Source of the DNA: Kosakonia cowanii JCM 10956 = DSM 18146
Lineage (GTDB): Bacteria > Pseudomonadota > Gammaproteobacteria > Enterobacterales > Enterobacteriaceae
Assembly (NCBI RefSeq): GCF_001975225.1
Contig: NZ_CP019445.1
Span: forward strand, 806,001-870,000
Reading direction: 5' to 3'
DNA length: 64,000 nucleotides
Made by a program: the position numbers and the translations under genes. Positions 1 through 14,250 of this stretch are shown piece by piece; position 1 is the stretch's first letter, and each line of letters starts with the position of its first letter. Below the pieces are notes generated by a model, which was given only the letters and a program-made list of their open reading frames with translations, searched no databases and was not told the DNA's origin.

Positions 1-422
1 AGTTTAAACGTCACCCGGATATCAAGGTGCTCTCGGATAACCAGAACGCCAAAGGCAGCCGTGAAGGCGGGCTGGAAGTGATGACCTCCCTGCTGGCGGC
101 GAACCCGAAAATCGATGGCGTGTTCGCGATTAACGATCCGACAGCGATCGGTGCCGATCTGGCAGCCAAACAGGCACAGCGTAACGAGTTCTTTATCGTT
201 GGCGTCGACGGCAGCCCGGATGGTGAAGAGGCGCTGAAGCGTAAGAACTCGCTGTTCGTTGCCACCCCGGCGCAAGACCCGCAGGTGATGGCGGCGCGCG
301 CGGTGGAGATTGGTTACGACATTCTGCAAGGCAAGCCCGCGCCGAAAGAGCCGGTGCTGATCCCGGTGACGCTGATCGATAAGCAGAGCGTTGCCAACTA
401 CAAAGGCTGGACGGTGAAATAA
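1..422 (+). CDS. Sugar ABC transporter periplasmic binding protein, 3' part only
   Basis: The reading frame is open from the window edge (first full codon at base 3) to the TAA at 420-422, so the N-terminus and signal peptide lie outside. The visible 139 residues match the C-terminal lobe of the ribose/galactose-type (RbsB-like) periplasmic binding proteins: a segment of the form NPKIDGVFAINDPTAIGA, then FIVGVDGSPDGEEAL, then AQDPQVMAARAVEIGYDIL. In this family the DGVFA.ND and VGVDG segments line the sugar pocket. A stem-loop follows and the isomerase, aldolase and kinase genes come next on the same strand, so it probably supplies the substrate of that pathway. The ligand cannot be named from this fragment. 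Confidence 0.85.
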   Translation, partial: FKRHPDIKVLSDNQNAKGSREGGLEVMTSLLAANPKIDGVFAINDPTAIGADLAAKQAQRNEFFIVGVDGSPDGEEALKRKNSLFVATPAQDPQVMAARAVEIGYDILQGKPAPKEPVLIPVTLIDKQSVANYKGWTVK

Positions 423-429
423 GCCCTCT

Positions 430-448
430 CCCTCCCCGCGCGGGAGGG
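430..448 (+). other. Intercistronic stem-loop after the binding-protein gene
   Basis: A 7-bp GC-only stem (CCCTCCC / GGGAGGG) with a short CGCG-type loop starts 8 bases after the stop codon and is not followed by a T-run. It is therefore more likely an mRNA-stabilising or partially terminating hairpin than a full terminator. Such hairpins often follow binding-protein genes and let them be expressed above the downstream cistrons. Confidence 0.5.
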
Positions 449-469
449 AAAGCGCCATACGGAGAGACG

Positions 470-1156
470 ATGAAACGCTCTGCCATTAATGACATTCTCG
501 GCCACACGCGGCAGTTTTTCTCGAAGCACGACGTGCATCTGCCGCCTTTTGCCAGCTTTGCGCCGACCCAGTGGCGTGAGCTGGATCATGAGGCGTGGCG
601 TGAAGTGTTCGAGCTAAAGCTGGGGTGGGATGTCACCGCCTTTGGCGGCGACAACTTTTACGCCGAGGGGCTGACGCTCTTTACCCTGCGCAACGGCTCG
701 CCGGACGGTGCGCCTTTTGCTAAGTGCTATGCAGAGAAGATCATGCATGTGCGCGACGGGCAGCTAACGCCAATGCATCTGCACTGGCGCAAGCGCGAGG
801 ACATCATTAATCGCGGCGGCGGAAACTTAATTATTGAACTGTGGAACGCGGATGCGCAGCACCAGACTGACAGCAGCGACGTTACCGTGGTCATCGATGG
901 CTGCCGACACACGCACGCGGCGGGCAGCCAGCTGCGCCTCTCACCAGGGGAAAGCATTTGTGTCACACCGGGGCTTTATCATAGCTTTTGGGGCGAGCCG
1001 GGGTTTGGCGATGTGCTGGTCGGCGAGGTCTCATCGGTTAACGATGACCAGCACGACAACCACTTCCTCAACCCGGCGAACCGCTTTAGCGACGTGCTGG
1101 AGGATGAACCGGCACATCTGGTGCTCTGTAATGAGTACTCACTCTTTTTAGGGTAA
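470..1156 (+). CDS. D-lyxose/D-mannose isomerase family protein (cupin)
   Basis: 228 residues, the usual length of the D-lyxose ketol-isomerase family, whose characterised E. coli O157 member interconverts D-lyxose/D-xylulose and D-mannose/D-fructose. The metal site of this cupin family is intact: His103 and His105 in PMHLHWRKRED, Glu110 in the same motif and His171 in GLYHSFW. It is a cytoplasmic protein without signal peptide. The start is supported by GGAGAG seven bases upstream. It lies between a sugar-binding protein gene and aldolase/kinase genes, so its natural job here is presumably aldose-to-ketose conversion of the imported sugar. The exact sugar is not determined; the family assignment is firm. 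Confidence 0.85.
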   Translation: MKRSAINDILGHTRQFFSKHDVHLPPFASFAPTQWRELDHEAWREVFELKLGWDVTAFGGDNFYAEGLTLFTLRNGSPDGAPFAKCYAEKIMHVRDGQLTPMHLHWRKREDIINRGGGNLIIELWNADAQHQTDSSDVTVVIDGCRHTHAAGSQLRLSPGESICVTPGLYHSFWGEPGFGDVLVGEVSSVNDDQHDNHFLNPANRFSDVLEDEPAHLVLCNEYSLFLG

Positions 1157-1167
1157 AGGAGGCGGTT

Positions 1168-2028
1168 ATGCCCATGATCTCTCTCGCCGCAGGGCTGGCG
1201 CATGCGCGCGAGCACCAGTATGCCCTGGGCGCATTTAACGTGCTCGACTCCCACTTTCTGCGCGCGCTGTTCGCCGCCGCAAAGCGTGAGCGCTCGCCGT
1301 TTATTATCAATATTGCCGAAGTGCACTTTAAGTATGTCTCGCTGGAGTCGCTGGTGGAGGCGGTGAAGTTTGAAGCCGCGCGCAGCGATATTCCGGTGGT
1401 GCTTAACCTCGATCACGGGCTGCATTTTGAGTCGGTGGTACGCGCCCTGCGCCTCGGTTTCAGTTCGGTGATGTTCGACGGCTCCGCGCTGGAGTATGAA
1501 GAGAATATTCGCCAGACTCGGGAAGTGGTGAAGATGTGCCACGCCGTGGGCGTCTCGGTGGAGGCAGAATTAGGCGCGGTTGGCGGTGATGAGGGCGGCG
1601 CGCTGTATGGCCACGCCGATGAAGCCTGCTTTACCGATCCGGCGCTGGCGCGGGAGTTTGTCGATCGCACCGGCATCGACACGCTGGCGGTCGCCATCGG
1701 TAATGCGCACGGCAAATATAAGGGCGAACCGAAGCTCGATTTCGCCCGCCTCGATGCCATTCGCCAGCAGACCGGCCTGCCGCTGGTGCTGCATGGCGGT
1801 TCGGGCATCAGCGATGAGGATTTTCGTCGCGCCATTTCGCTTGGCATTCATAAAATCAACTTCTACACCGGCATGTCTCAGGCGGCGCTTGGCGCCATTG
1901 AGCAGCGCATGGCGGATCGCCAGCCGCTGTATGATGAGTTCGCCCAGTTGCTGCTCAGTGTTGAAGAGGCGATTGCCGATACGGTGGCCGGGCAGATGCG
2001 CATCTTCGGCAGCGCGGGGCAGTGCTGA
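1168..2028 (+). CDS. Class II ketose-(bis)phosphate aldolase, GatY/KbaY/YdjI-like
   Basis: 286 residues, typical of the zinc-dependent class II aldolases. Visible family features are NLDHG with zinc ligand His83, the VEAELG segment with Glu134, a second zinc ligand His181 in GNAHGKY, and a third, His209, in LHGGSGI, followed by the phosphate-binding INFYTG region. It should cleave a ketose phosphate to DHAP and an aldehyde. The start has an excellent AAAGGAGG ribosome-binding site. The stop overlaps the start of the kinase gene (TGATG), so the two are translationally coupled. Substrate preference (tagatose-, fructose- or a rare ketose phosphate) cannot be read from the sequence. Confidence 0.85.
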   Translation: MPMISLAAGLAHAREHQYALGAFNVLDSHFLRALFAAAKRERSPFIINIAEVHFKYVSLESLVEAVKFEAARSDIPVVLNLDHGLHFESVVRALRLGFSSVMFDGSALEYEENIRQTREVVKMCHAVGVSVEAELGAVGGDEGGALYGHADEACFTDPALAREFVDRTGIDTLAVAIGNAHGKYKGEPKLDFARLDAIRQQTGLPLVLHGGSGISDEDFRRAISLGIHKINFYTGMSQAALGAIEQRMADRQPLYDEFAQLLLSVEEAIADTVAGQMRIFGSAGQC

Positions 2029-3026
2029 TGGCCCGCCACGGGGTTATCGCCGCCGGCAATATGCTGGTGGATCACGTCCACCATATTGCCCAGTGGCCGG
2101 AGCGCGGCTGGCTGGCGGAGATCGTTCAGAGCGAGCGTTCGACGGGCGGCGCGCCGCTTAATGTGCTGCTGACGCTGGCGAAAATGCACGTTGGCCTGCC
2201 GTTGCAGGCGGTCGGGCTGGTGGGTGAAGATGGCGACGGCGACTACATTATGGCGATGCTCGATCAGTACCATGTCAATCGCCAGCATGTGCAGCGCACC
2301 CCTTCCGCCCCAACCTCGATGTCGCAGGTGATGACCGATCCCTCCGGCCAGCGCACCTTTTTTCACTCGCCCGGTGCCAACCGGCTGCTGGATATCGACG
2401 CGTTTGAGACGCTTAACGGCGAGATGAAGATCTTCCATCTCGGCTATCTGCTGCTGCTCGACAGCCTTGATAAAGCTGATGAGGTGTACGGCACGCGCAG
2501 CGCGCGGCTGCTGGCGCAGATGCGCGAGCAGGGGTTTGAGACCTCGCTCGATCTGGTGTCGCGCAAAGGTGACCCGCGCTATAAACCGCTGGTGCTGCCC
2601 TGCCTGCCGCACCTGGATTATCTGGTGATCAACGAGTTGGAAGCGGGCGAGTTCAGCGGCCTGCCGATGCGCACGGCGCAGGATAAGCCACACGTTGAGA
2701 ATATTGGCCGCGCGGCGGCGCAGCTTTTGGCGGCAGGGGTTAAACAGCGGGTGGTAATTCATTGCCCGGAAGGGGCGTGGGGTGAAACACCGGATGAAGC
2801 CGGAGCGTGGATCCCGTCGCGGATGTTAAGCCAGGCGGAGATTGTCGGCAGCGTCGGAGCAGGCGATGCCTTTTGCGCCGGATTTTTATACGGTTGCCAT
2901 GAAGCGTGGCCGTTAGCGCACAGCATTCAGTTAGCCCATGCCTGCGCCCGCGCCAGCTTGTTGTCCGCCAACGCGATTGACGGCGCGAAAACCCTCGAAG
3001 AGTTACAGCTTGATATCGCGGTTTAG
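2028..3026 (+). CDS. PfkB-family carbohydrate kinase
   Basis: 332 residues from the ATG at 2028, which overlaps the aldolase stop as TGATG; a GTG two codons upstream is possible but less likely. PfkB signature 1 is seen as STGGAPLNVLLTLAKM near residue 40. Signature 2, GSVGAGDAFCAGFLYG, near residue 280, contains the anion hole and the catalytic Asp. It phosphorylates a sugar with ATP in the cytoplasm. With the preceding isomerase and aldolase it completes an aldose, ketose, ketose-phosphate, triose sequence, comparable in logic to the E. coli ydj cluster that pairs a PfkB kinase with a class II aldolase. No terminator follows; REP sequences do. Confidence 0.85.
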   Translation: MARHGVIAAGNMLVDHVHHIAQWPERGWLAEIVQSERSTGGAPLNVLLTLAKMHVGLPLQAVGLVGEDGDGDYIMAMLDQYHVNRQHVQRTPSAPTSMSQVMTDPSGQRTFFHSPGANRLLDIDAFETLNGEMKIFHLGYLLLLDSLDKADEVYGTRSARLLAQMREQGFETSLDLVSRKGDPRYKPLVLPCLPHLDYLVINELEAGEFSGLPMRTAQDKPHVENIGRAAAQLLAAGVKQRVVIHCPEGAWGETPDEAGAWIPSRMLSQAEIVGSVGAGDAFCAGFLYGCHEAWPLAHSIQLAHACARASLLSANAIDGAKTLEELQLDIAV

Positions 3027-3047
3027 ACCTTCGTCGGTCGGGAAGTT

Positions 3048-3260
3048 GTAGGCCGGATAAGCGTTAGCGCCATCCGGCATGGGGTGCCACATGCAGCACA
3101 CCGCCGGATGGCGGCTGCGCCTTATCCGGCCTACGCGGTTTCAGCCACACCGTTCCACATATTCACAGACCGGGGACATTCGTAGGCCGGATAAGCGTTT
3201 AGCGCCATCCGGCATGCGGTGCCACATTCAGCACACCGTTCCACATATTCACAGACCGGA
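3048..3260. repeat. REP/BIME array
   Basis: Three or more REP units (GCCGGATGGCG / CTTATCCGGCCTAC type) in alternating orientation lie between the kinase gene and glgP, which converge here. Part of the array is itself repeated: a 28-bp stretch beginning CACACCGTTCCACATATTCA occurs at 3146-3173 and again at 3232-3259, each downstream of a REP that starts GTAGGCCGGATAAGCG. Such arrays can act as transcript-end stabilisers and gyrase or IHF sites. Confidence 0.9.
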
Positions 3261-3264
3261 TGAG

Positions 3265-7165
<3,901 letters not shown>

Positions 7166-7206
7166 TATCGCTCCTGTCAAAACCGTTCGGCTCGCGTTGC
7201 CGTTCA

Positions 7207-7236
7207 CGGAAAAACAGCACGCGGACCCCTTCCGCG
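7207..7236 (-). other. Hairpin with T-run in the glgC-glgA gap
   Basis: Read on the minus strand, a CGCGGA / TCCGCG stem (7220-7236) with an AGGGG loop is followed after about five bases by TTTTT (7214-7210). It sits in the 91-bp gap between glgC and glgA and could act as a weak attenuator or processing site that lowers glgA-glgP expression relative to glgBXC. The T-run is displaced from the stem, so termination would be inefficient. Functional role is inference. Confidence 0.35.
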
Positions 7237-7256
7237 CAAGGATGTAAGTGGTGCTT

Positions 7257-8540
7257 TCAACCTTGTAATTTGCGCAGCATTTCGCGCGTAACCAGCACAA
7301 TGCCCTCTTCCGATCGGTAGAAGCGTCGTGCGTCTTCTTCTGCGTTTTCGCCAATCACCGTGCCTTCCGGTATCTCGCAGGCTCTGTCGATAATGCAGCG
7401 GCGCAGGCGGCAAGAGCGCCCGACCCAAACATCAGGCAGCAGAACCGCCGAGTCGATATTGCAAAATGAGTTGATGCGTACGCGGGAGAAAAGCACCGAC
7501 TGCACAACAACCGATCCTGAAATAACGCAGCCGCCGGAAACCAGCGAGTTCAACGTCATGCCATGGCTGCCGGATCTGTCCTGCACGAATTTCGCCGGCG
7601 GCAATGATTGATTATAGGTACGGATAGGCCAGTTTTGATCGTACATGTCCAGTTCGGGCATGACCGAGGCCAGATCCAGGTTGGTTTTCCAGTAGGCTTC
7701 CAGCGTGCCGACATCGCGCCAGTAGGGCTCGGAATTCGGGTCGGATTGCACGCAGGACAAGGGGAAAGGGTGGGCGAACGCCATACCGGATTTGACGATT
7801 TGCGGAATAATATCTTTACCGAAATCGTGGCTGGAATTTTCGTTTTTATCGTCCGCTTCCAGCAGATCGTAGAGGTACTCGGCGTCAAAAATATAGATGC
7901 CCATACTGGCGAGCGCGCGGGTCTCATCACCCGGCATGCTTGGCGGACTGGACGGTTTCTCGACGAAGTCGATCACTTTGTCGTTCTCATCGACCGCCAT
8001 TACGCCGAACGCGGTGGCTTCATGCACCGGCACCGGTAAACAGGCCACCGTACACTGCGCGCCCTTCTCAACGTGGTCGAGCAGCATGCGCGAGTAGTCC
8101 TGCTTATAGATATGGTCACCGGCCAGAATGACGATGTACTCCGCGCCGTAGCGACGAATAATATCGAGGTTCTGCGTGACCGCATCGGCGGTGCCGCGAT
8201 ACCAGTTTTCACCGTGAACGCGCTGCTGGGCGGGCAGCAGATCGACAAACTCGTTCATCTCGTTGTTGAAGAAAGACCAGCCGCGCTGGATGTGCTGAAT
8301 CAGCGTGTGGGACTGATACTGGGTGATAACGCCGATGCGGCGGATGCCTGAGTTGATGCAGTTGGAGAGCGCAAAGTCGATGATGCGGAATTTGCCGCCG
8401 AAGTGGACGGCGGGCTTGGCGCGTTTTTTGGTTAAATCTTTCAGGCGTGTGCCGCGTCCACCCGCCAGAATCAGGGCGACGGATTTTAACGGCAGCTGGC
8501 GCGCCAACATTGTAGGGTCGTTCTTATCTAATCTCACCAT
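7257..8540 (-). CDS. glgC: Glucose-1-phosphate adenylyltransferase
   Basis: 427 residues; makes ADP-glucose, the committed step of glycogen synthesis. The N-terminus aligns without gaps to E. coli GlgC, with the nucleotide loop [12 protein letters not shown] (residues 25-36) and Lys39 (in [11 protein letters not shown]), the residue known in E. coli to bind the activator fructose-1,6-bisphosphate. [19 protein letters not shown] marks the start of the C-terminal left-handed beta-helix. The C-terminus ends RKLQG, four residues shorter than E. coli. The start codon lies inside the glgX stop region (ATGGTGA; the two genes overlap by 7 bp). Confidence 0.98.
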   Translation of the reverse strand: MVRLDKNDPTMLARQLPLKSVALILAGGRGTRLKDLTKKRAKPAVHFGGKFRIIDFALSNCINSGIRRIGVITQYQSHTLIQHIQRGWSFFNNEMNEFVDLLPAQQRVHGENWYRGTADAVTQNLDIIRRYGAEYIVILAGDHIYKQDYSRMLLDHVEKGAQCTVACLPVPVHEATAFGVMAVDENDKVIDFVEKPSSPPSMPGDETRALASMGIYIFDAEYLYDLLEADDKNENSSHDFGKDIIPQIVKSGMAFAHPFPLSCVQSDPNSEPYWRDVGTLEAYWKTNLDLASVMPELDMYDQNWPIRTYNQSLPPAKFVQDRSGSHGMTLNSLVSGGCVISGSVVVQSVLFSRVRINSFCNIDSAVLLPDVWVGRSCRLRRCIIDRACEIPEGTVIGENAEEDARRFYRSEEGIVLVTREMLRKLQG

Positions 8541-10531
8541 GACTGACTCCGTTTATCTGACCGCTGAAAGAGGCACACGCCGTGCTTTGGTGCCTGCCAG
8601 ACAGTTATCACCACCGGATTCTCTTCTCCGGCAAAGGGCGACAGGGCATGCCAGTCGCCGGTCGGTAACGCTATTTCCGCCAATTCAGAGGTGGCGTTCA
8701 TCACAAGTAAGTAGTTATCCGATAACAGGATTTGCAGGCGAGGCGCCCCCTCCTGCCACTCCTGCGGCGTTAATGGCCGCCCATGCTGATTAAGCCAGGC
8801 GACATTGCCGTCACCCTCTTCCCACCACGCATCGTCCGTCAGCGCGGCGATGTGCGACCGCGCCTTGATAAGCGCAGCAGTAAAGTCGATTAACCCTTGG
8901 TCCGCCTGGCGCCAGTCGAGCCAGGTCAGCGCGTTATCCTGGCAGTAGGCGTTATTGTTCCCATGCTGGCTGTGGCCCATCTCGTCGCCCGCCAGCAGCA
9001 TCGGTGTCCCCTGCGACAGTAGCAGCGTCGCCAGCAGCGCATGCTGGCTTGCGCGTCGACGCGCCATCACATCGGCGCTGGCATCCAGCCCTTCCACACC
9101 GTGGTTGAAACTGTGGTTATCGTTAGTGCCGTCGCGGTTATCTTCCCCGTTCGCCTGGTTGTGCTTGTGGTTAAAGCTGACGCAGTCACGCAGCGTAAAA
9201 CCATCATGGGCCGTCACCAGATTGACCGTCGCCGACGGCAGGCGTCCGTTGCGTTTAAAGAGATCGCTGGAGGCGGCAAAGCGCCCGGCAAACGCACCCA
9301 TCGGCAGCGACTCTGTCAGCCAGAAGCGGCGCGCGGCGTCGCGGAAATGGTCATTCCACTCGGCAAAAGGCGCAGGGAAACTGCCCACCTGATAGCCGCC
9401 TTCACCGATGTCCCACGGCTCGGCAATCAGCTTCAGATCCCGCAACAGCGGATCGTTTTGGATCGCCGCAAACAGCGGTGCCTGTGGGTTAAATTCCGGT
9501 GTGCGCCCCATGACCGGGGCAAGATCAAAGCGGAAGCCGTCAATATGAAACGTCTCGACCCAGTAGCGCAGGCAGGCGTGGGCATACTCCACCACCCCAG
9601 GCTGGCTCAAATTGAGGGTGTTACCGCAGCCGGTCCAGTTGTGGTAATCGCCATCTTCTCTGATCCAATAGTAGCTACGGTTGTCGATTCCGCGCTGGCT
9701 GAAGGTCGGGCCGGCAAGGTCCGTCTCAGCGCTGTGGTTAAGCACAATATCGAGGATCACTTCGATGCCCGCCGCGTGCAGCGCTTTCACCGCCGCGCGG
9801 AATTCGTTAATCGCCTGTTCAGGATCGTGGGCGTAAGCCGGATGCAGCGCAAAAAGCGCCAGCGGGTTGTAGCCCCAGTAGTTGCTCAGCCCGAGGCGTT
9901 GCAGGCGCTGCTCGTGAGCAAAATGGGCAATAGGAAGCAGTTCGAGGGCGGTGATGCCGAGCTGTTTAAACCAGGCAATCATCACCGGATGCGCGAGCGC
10001 TTTATAGGTGCCGCGGATCTCTTGCGGAATGTCCGGGTGCAGCCAGGTCAGCCCTTTGACATGGGCTTCATAAATTATGCTGTTGCCCCACGGCGTGCGC
10101 GGCGCTTTATCCGCTTCCCAGTCAAATGCGTCGTTGACCACCACGCTGCGTAAGCCAAGAGGCGCGCTGTCGTGGGGATCGGGTTGGTCGAAACCGGCAT
10201 GGAACAGCGGGCTATCTATCGCCTCACCCTCCACGCGCCGTGCGCAGGGATCGAGCAGCAGTTTCGCCGGGTTAAAGCGGTGCCCCTGCGCCGGTTGCCA
10301 CGGGCCATGCACGCGATAACCGTAGCGCTGACCCGCTTTCGCGCCGGGAAGAAAACCGTGCCAGATATCGCCCGTGCGCACCGGCAGATCGACGCGCTGC
10401 TCATTGCCCTCGGCGTCGAACAGGCACAACTCCACGCGCTCAGCATGGGCCGAGAAGAGGCTAAAGTTGACGCCCCCGCTCTGCACCTCTGCGCCGAGCG
10501 GGCTCGCGTAGCCGGCCGTCAGGGAGATCAT
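8534..10531 (-). CDS. glgX: Glycogen debranching enzyme (isoamylase type)
   Basis: 665 residues (E. coli about 657). It hydrolyses alpha-1,6 branches of phosphorylase-limit glycogen. An N-terminal early-set beta-domain ([25 protein letters not shown]) is followed by a GH13 barrel with [19 protein letters not shown] (catalytic Asp), KLIAEPWD (acid/base Glu) and [11 protein letters not shown] (third acid). The start overlaps the glgB stop as ATGA, showing translational coupling within glgBXCAP. Confidence 0.97.
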   Translation of the reverse strand: MISLTAGYASPLGAEVQSGGVNFSLFSAHAERVELCLFDAEGNEQRVDLPVRTGDIWHGFLPGAKAGQRYGYRVHGPWQPAQGHRFNPAKLLLDPCARRVEGEAIDSPLFHAGFDQPDPHDSAPLGLRSVVVNDAFDWEADKAPRTPWGNSIIYEAHVKGLTWLHPDIPQEIRGTYKALAHPVMIAWFKQLGITALELLPIAHFAHEQRLQRLGLSNYWGYNPLALFALHPAYAHDPEQAINEFRAAVKALHAAGIEVILDIVLNHSAETDLAGPTFSQRGIDNRSYYWIREDGDYHNWTGCGNTLNLSQPGVVEYAHACLRYWVETFHIDGFRFDLAPVMGRTPEFNPQAPLFAAIQNDPLLRDLKLIAEPWDIGEGGYQVGSFPAPFAEWNDHFRDAARRFWLTESLPMGAFAGRFAASSDLFKRNGRLPSATVNLVTAHDGFTLRDCVSFNHKHNQANGEDNRDGTNDNHSFNHGVEGLDASADVMARRRASQHALLATLLLSQGTPMLLAGDEMGHSQHGNNNAYCQDNALTWLDWRQADQGLIDFTAALIKARSHIAALTDDAWWEEGDGNVAWLNQHGRPLTPQEWQEGAPRLQILLSDNYLLVMNATSELAEIALPTGDWHALSPFAGEENPVVITVWQAPKHGVCLFQRSDKRSQSW

Positions 10532-12714
10532 TCCCCCTCCCGCACCAGCCAGATGGTGCCGAGCGGCGGCAGGTTGAGCAGCAGCGAGTTGTCACGCCCG
10601 CGGTTAGCAATCTCGTCGGTCTGCACCAGGCCACCGTTGCCGGTGTTGCTGCCGTGGTAGTGCATCGAGTCGCTGTTCAACACTTCGCGCCAGCGCCCCG
10701 GCTGGTTGATACCGATGCGGTAACCCGGGCGTGCGACCGGCGTAAAGTTGCTGACGACGATGATTTCGTTGCCCGCTTTGTCGCGGCGGACAAAAGCAAA
10801 TACCGACGCTTCTTCATCATCCACCACCAGCCACTCAAAGCCGTAGGAGTCAAAGTCCATTTCATGCAGCGGCTTATGGTGACGATAGAGGGTGTTCATA
10901 TCGCGCACCAGGCGCTGTACGCCGTGATGCCAGTTGTCGTCGCCTTCCAGCAGATGCCAGTCGAGGCTGCTGTCGTGGTTCCATTCGCGGCCCTGGGCAA
11001 ACTCGCAGCCCATAAACATCAGCTTCTTGCCGGGGAAGGCCCACATCCAGGCGTAATAGGCGCGCAGGTTGGCAAACTTCTGCCACGCATCGCCCGGCAT
11101 ACGATCGAGAATCGACTTCTTACCGTGTACCACTTCGTCATGGGAGAGCGGCAGAATAAAGTTTTCGGTGTGGTTGTAGACCATGCCGAAAGTGAGCTTG
11201 TGGTGGTGATATTTGCGGAAGATCGGATCGAGCTTCATGTAGTCGAGCGTGTCGTGCATCCAGCCGAGGTTCCACTTGTACCAGAAGCCAAGACCGCCGC
11301 CTGATGGCGGGCGCGAGACGCCGGGGAAATCCGTCGACTCTTCTGCCATCGTCACTGCGCCCGGTGCCAGTTCGCCGATAATGCGGTTGGTGTCGCGCAG
11401 GAACTTAATCGCTTCGAGGTTTTCGCGGCCACCATATTCGTTAGGCACCCACTCGCCCTCTTTGCGGCTGTAGTCGCGGTATATCATTGACGCCACCGCA
11501 TCGACGCGCAGCGCGTCAATGCCGAAGCGTTCAATCCAGTAGAGGGCGTTACCGACCAGGTAGTTGCTCACTTCCCGGCGGCCATAGTTGTAAATCAGCG
11601 TGTTCCAGTCCTGGTGATACCCTTCGCGTGGATCGCTGTGCTCGTAAAGGTGCGTGCCGTCAAACTCCGCCAGACCAAAATCATCGGACGGGAAGTGGCC
11701 CGGCACCCAGTCGAGGATCACGCTAAGACCGGCGGCGTGCGCGGTATGGATGAAGTGCAGGAAGTCGTCGCGGGTGCCGAAACGGCGCGTCGGCGCATAC
11801 ATCCCGGTAGGCTGATAACCCCAGCTGCCATCAAACGGATGTTCGTTGATCGGCAGCAGTTCAAGGTGGGTAAAGCCCATCCACTTGGCGTAAGGCACCA
11901 GTTGGTCGGCTAACTCACGGTAGCTAAGCCAGAAGTTGTTATCCGTATGGCGTCGCCAGGAGCCAAGATGCACTTCATAAATACTGATAGGCGCATCGAA
12001 ATTGTTCGCCTGCTTGCGCTCTTCGCTCTGCGTTTTTTTGCCCGGCAGGCCGCAAATCAGCGAGGCGCTGTCGGGGCGCATCTGCGCTTCGAAGGCGTAA
12101 GGGTCAGATTTGATACGCAAATGACCGTTTGCATCGAGTAATTCGAATTTATAGAGCTGACCGTTGAGCGCACCGGGAATAAATAACTCCCAGATACCGC
12201 TTTCGCGGCGCAGGCGCATTGGGTGGCGGCGGCCATCCCAGAAGTTGAACTGACCGACCACCGACACGCGCCGCGCGTTTGGCGCCCAGACGGAGAACCG
12301 CGTGCCGACGACGCCATCCATCGTATCGGCATGGGCACCCAGGGTCTCATAGGGACGCAGATGGGTGCCTTCACTCAGCAGCCAGGCATCCAACTCCTGA
12401 ATTAATGGGCCGAAACGGTAAGGGTCATCAATCAGATTCTGTTGGCCGTGCCAGAAGACGGCAAACTGATAATTAAAGGGATTTTTGCGGCGCGGCACGA
12501 TGCCGCTGAAAAAGCCGCGGGAGTCGATACACTCCAGCTTCGCCACTTTACGCCCGGTTTTGGTTTCAATGACCCAGACTTCCGTGGCGTCGGGTAAAAG
12601 CGCGCGAACTTCCAGACCCGCATCGGTACGGTGCATTCCGAGAACAGAAAATGGATCGGCAAAATGGCCGACAATAAGCGCATTAATCACGTCTTTATCA
12701 ACATGAACAGACAT
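10528..12714 (-). CDS. glgB: 1,4-alpha-glucan branching enzyme
   Basis: 728 residues from the ATG at 12714, identical in length to E. coli GlgB; this start has AGGA eight bases upstream, whereas the in-frame ATG at 12723 would sit directly on that Shine-Dalgarno. It creates alpha-1,6 branches in glycogen. The N-terminal carbohydrate-binding region and CBM48 ([20 protein letters not shown]) precede a GH13 barrel with [11 protein letters not shown] (nucleophile Asp about 405), VTMAEEST (Glu about 458) and [12 protein letters not shown]. First gene of the glg operon; its promoter must lie in 12715-12930, downstream of the asd terminator. Confidence 0.98.
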   Translation of the reverse strand: MSVHVDKDVINALIVGHFADPFSVLGMHRTDAGLEVRALLPDATEVWVIETKTGRKVAKLECIDSRGFFSGIVPRRKNPFNYQFAVFWHGQQNLIDDPYRFGPLIQELDAWLLSEGTHLRPYETLGAHADTMDGVVGTRFSVWAPNARRVSVVGQFNFWDGRRHPMRLRRESGIWELFIPGALNGQLYKFELLDANGHLRIKSDPYAFEAQMRPDSASLICGLPGKKTQSEERKQANNFDAPISIYEVHLGSWRRHTDNNFWLSYRELADQLVPYAKWMGFTHLELLPINEHPFDGSWGYQPTGMYAPTRRFGTRDDFLHFIHTAHAAGLSVILDWVPGHFPSDDFGLAEFDGTHLYEHSDPREGYHQDWNTLIYNYGRREVSNYLVGNALYWIERFGIDALRVDAVASMIYRDYSRKEGEWVPNEYGGRENLEAIKFLRDTNRIIGELAPGAVTMAEESTDFPGVSRPPSGGGLGFWYKWNLGWMHDTLDYMKLDPIFRKYHHHKLTFGMVYNHTENFILPLSHDEVVHGKKSILDRMPGDAWQKFANLRAYYAWMWAFPGKKLMFMGCEFAQGREWNHDSSLDWHLLEGDDNWHHGVQRLVRDMNTLYRHHKPLHEMDFDSYGFEWLVVDDEEASVFAFVRRDKAGNEIIVVSNFTPVARPGYRIGINQPGRWREVLNSDSMHYHGSNTGNGGLVQTDEIANRGRDNSLLLNLPPLGTIWLVREGE

Positions 12715-12930
12715 GGTTCTCATCCTGTTGTTGTGTTATCGCCTCTTCCACCGCCGTTGCGTGCGGTTGCGATACTCTTTTGAACCTGAACGGTGCCGCA
12801 CGTCATGTGCAATCTGATTGCTCCGTTCCACTTTCAGGCAAAATGTAAGACACCCAGCCTAAAGCATAGCCAACGCTTTCAGACTTCTGGGAAAATAAAC
12901 GCCCATCTTTTAATTTCATTTAAAAAGATC

Positions 12931-12954
12931 AAAAAAAAGGGTGCCGAAGCACCC
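12931..12954 (-). terminator. Rho-independent terminator of asd
   Basis: Read on the minus strand: GGGTGC, TTCG tetraloop, GCACCC, then eight T residues, 18 bases beyond the asd stop codon. It separates asd transcription from the glg operon promoter region. Confidence 0.93.
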
Positions 12955-12971
12955 TTATAAGGAGGATTGTT

Positions 12972-14078
12972 CTACGCCAGCTGGCGCAGCATACGTCGTA
13001 GCGGCTCTGCGGCACCCCAGAGTAACTGGTCGCCGACGGTAAAGGCGGAGAGGTACTCCGGCCCCATGTTCAGCTTGCGCAGGCGGCCAACCGGAGTGGT
13101 CAGCGTGCCGGTGACGGCGGCAGGCGTCAGTTCGCGCATCGAGATCTCACGATCGTTCGGCACCACTTTCGCCCACGGGTTGTGTGCCGCCAGCAGCTCT
13201 TCGATGGTCGGGATCGAGACATCTTTTTTCAGTTTGAGAGTGAAGGCCTGGCTGTGGCAACGCAGCGCGCCGATGCGCACGCAGAGGCCATCAACCGGAA
13301 TGGCTGACGCGGTATTGAGGATTTTGTTGGTTTCCGCCTGCCCTTTCCACTCTTCGCGGCTCTGGCCGTTATCGAGCTGTTTGTCGATCCACGGGATCAG
13401 GCTGCCTGCCAGCGGCACGCCGAAGTTCTCGGTGCTGAGATCGCCGCTGCGGGTCAGCGCCGTTACTTTGCGTTCAATATCGAGAATGGCAGAGGCCGGG
13501 TTTTCCAGTTCGCCAGCCACGTGGTGATGCAGCTGGCCCATCTGCGTCAGCAGTTCACGCATATGGCGTGCACCGCCGCCGGACGCGGCCTGGTAAGTGG
13601 CGACCGATACCCACTCAATGAGATCGTTGGCGAACAGGCCGCCAAGAGACATCAGCATCAGGCTGACGGTACAGTTGCCGCCAACAAACGTTTTGATGCC
13701 TTTATTCAGCCCGTCGGTAATGACGTCCTGGTTTACCGGGTCGAGAATAATGATCGCGTCATCTTTCATACGCAGCGAGGAAGCCGCATCAATCCAGTAA
13801 CCCTGCCAACCGCTTTCACGAAGCTTTGGATAGATTTCGTTGGTATAATCGCCGCCCTGGCAGGTGACAATGATGTCGAGCGCCTTTAATACCTCCAGAT
13901 CGAATGCATCCTGAAGGGTGCCGGTCGCCTGGCCTGCAAACGCGGGCGCGGGCTGGCCAAGCTGGGAAGTAGAGAAGAAAACAGGGCGAATGGCGTCAAA
14001 ATCATGCTCTTCAACCATGCGTTGCATGAGGACGGAGCCGACCATACCGCGCCAGCCGATAAAACCAACATTTTTCAT
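12972..14078 (-). CDS. asd: Aspartate-semialdehyde dehydrogenase
   Basis: 368 residues from the ATG at 14078 (CAGGAA nine bases upstream), matching the E. coli start [17 protein letters not shown] and length (367). It reduces aspartyl phosphate to aspartate semialdehyde with NADPH, the branch point to lysine, diaminopimelate, threonine and methionine. GWRGMVG is the NADP-binding loop and [10 protein letters not shown] near residue 135 carries the nucleophilic Cys. Monocistronic: own terminator downstream, and about 170 bp to the divergent yhgN upstream. Confidence 0.98.
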   Translation of the reverse strand: MKNVGFIGWRGMVGSVLMQRMVEEHDFDAIRPVFFSTSQLGQPAPAFAGQATGTLQDAFDLEVLKALDIIVTCQGGDYTNEIYPKLRESGWQGYWIDAASSLRMKDDAIIILDPVNQDVITDGLNKGIKTFVGGNCTVSLMLMSLGGLFANDLIEWVSVATYQAASGGGARHMRELLTQMGQLHHHVAGELENPASAILDIERKVTALTRSGDLSTENFGVPLAGSLIPWIDKQLDNGQSREEWKGQAETNKILNTASAIPVDGLCVRIGALRCHSQAFTLKLKKDVSIPTIEELLAAHNPWAKVVPNDREISMRELTPAAVTGTLTTPVGRLRKLNMGPEYLSAFTVGDQLLWGAAEPLRRMLRQLA

Positions 14079-14250
14079 AACGAGTTCCTGCGAAGATGTG
14101 TGCTGTGTATGCGAGCCAGCGATAACTGGACATCGCTCCACATTACAAAATGCAGCCAAAGTCGCAAGTGAAATTAATAAATGATCGCCACTGCGTTAGA
14201 AATGCCGCTAATCACGCCATTTTCGCCGCAAATGTCCGGAATAATAATCA

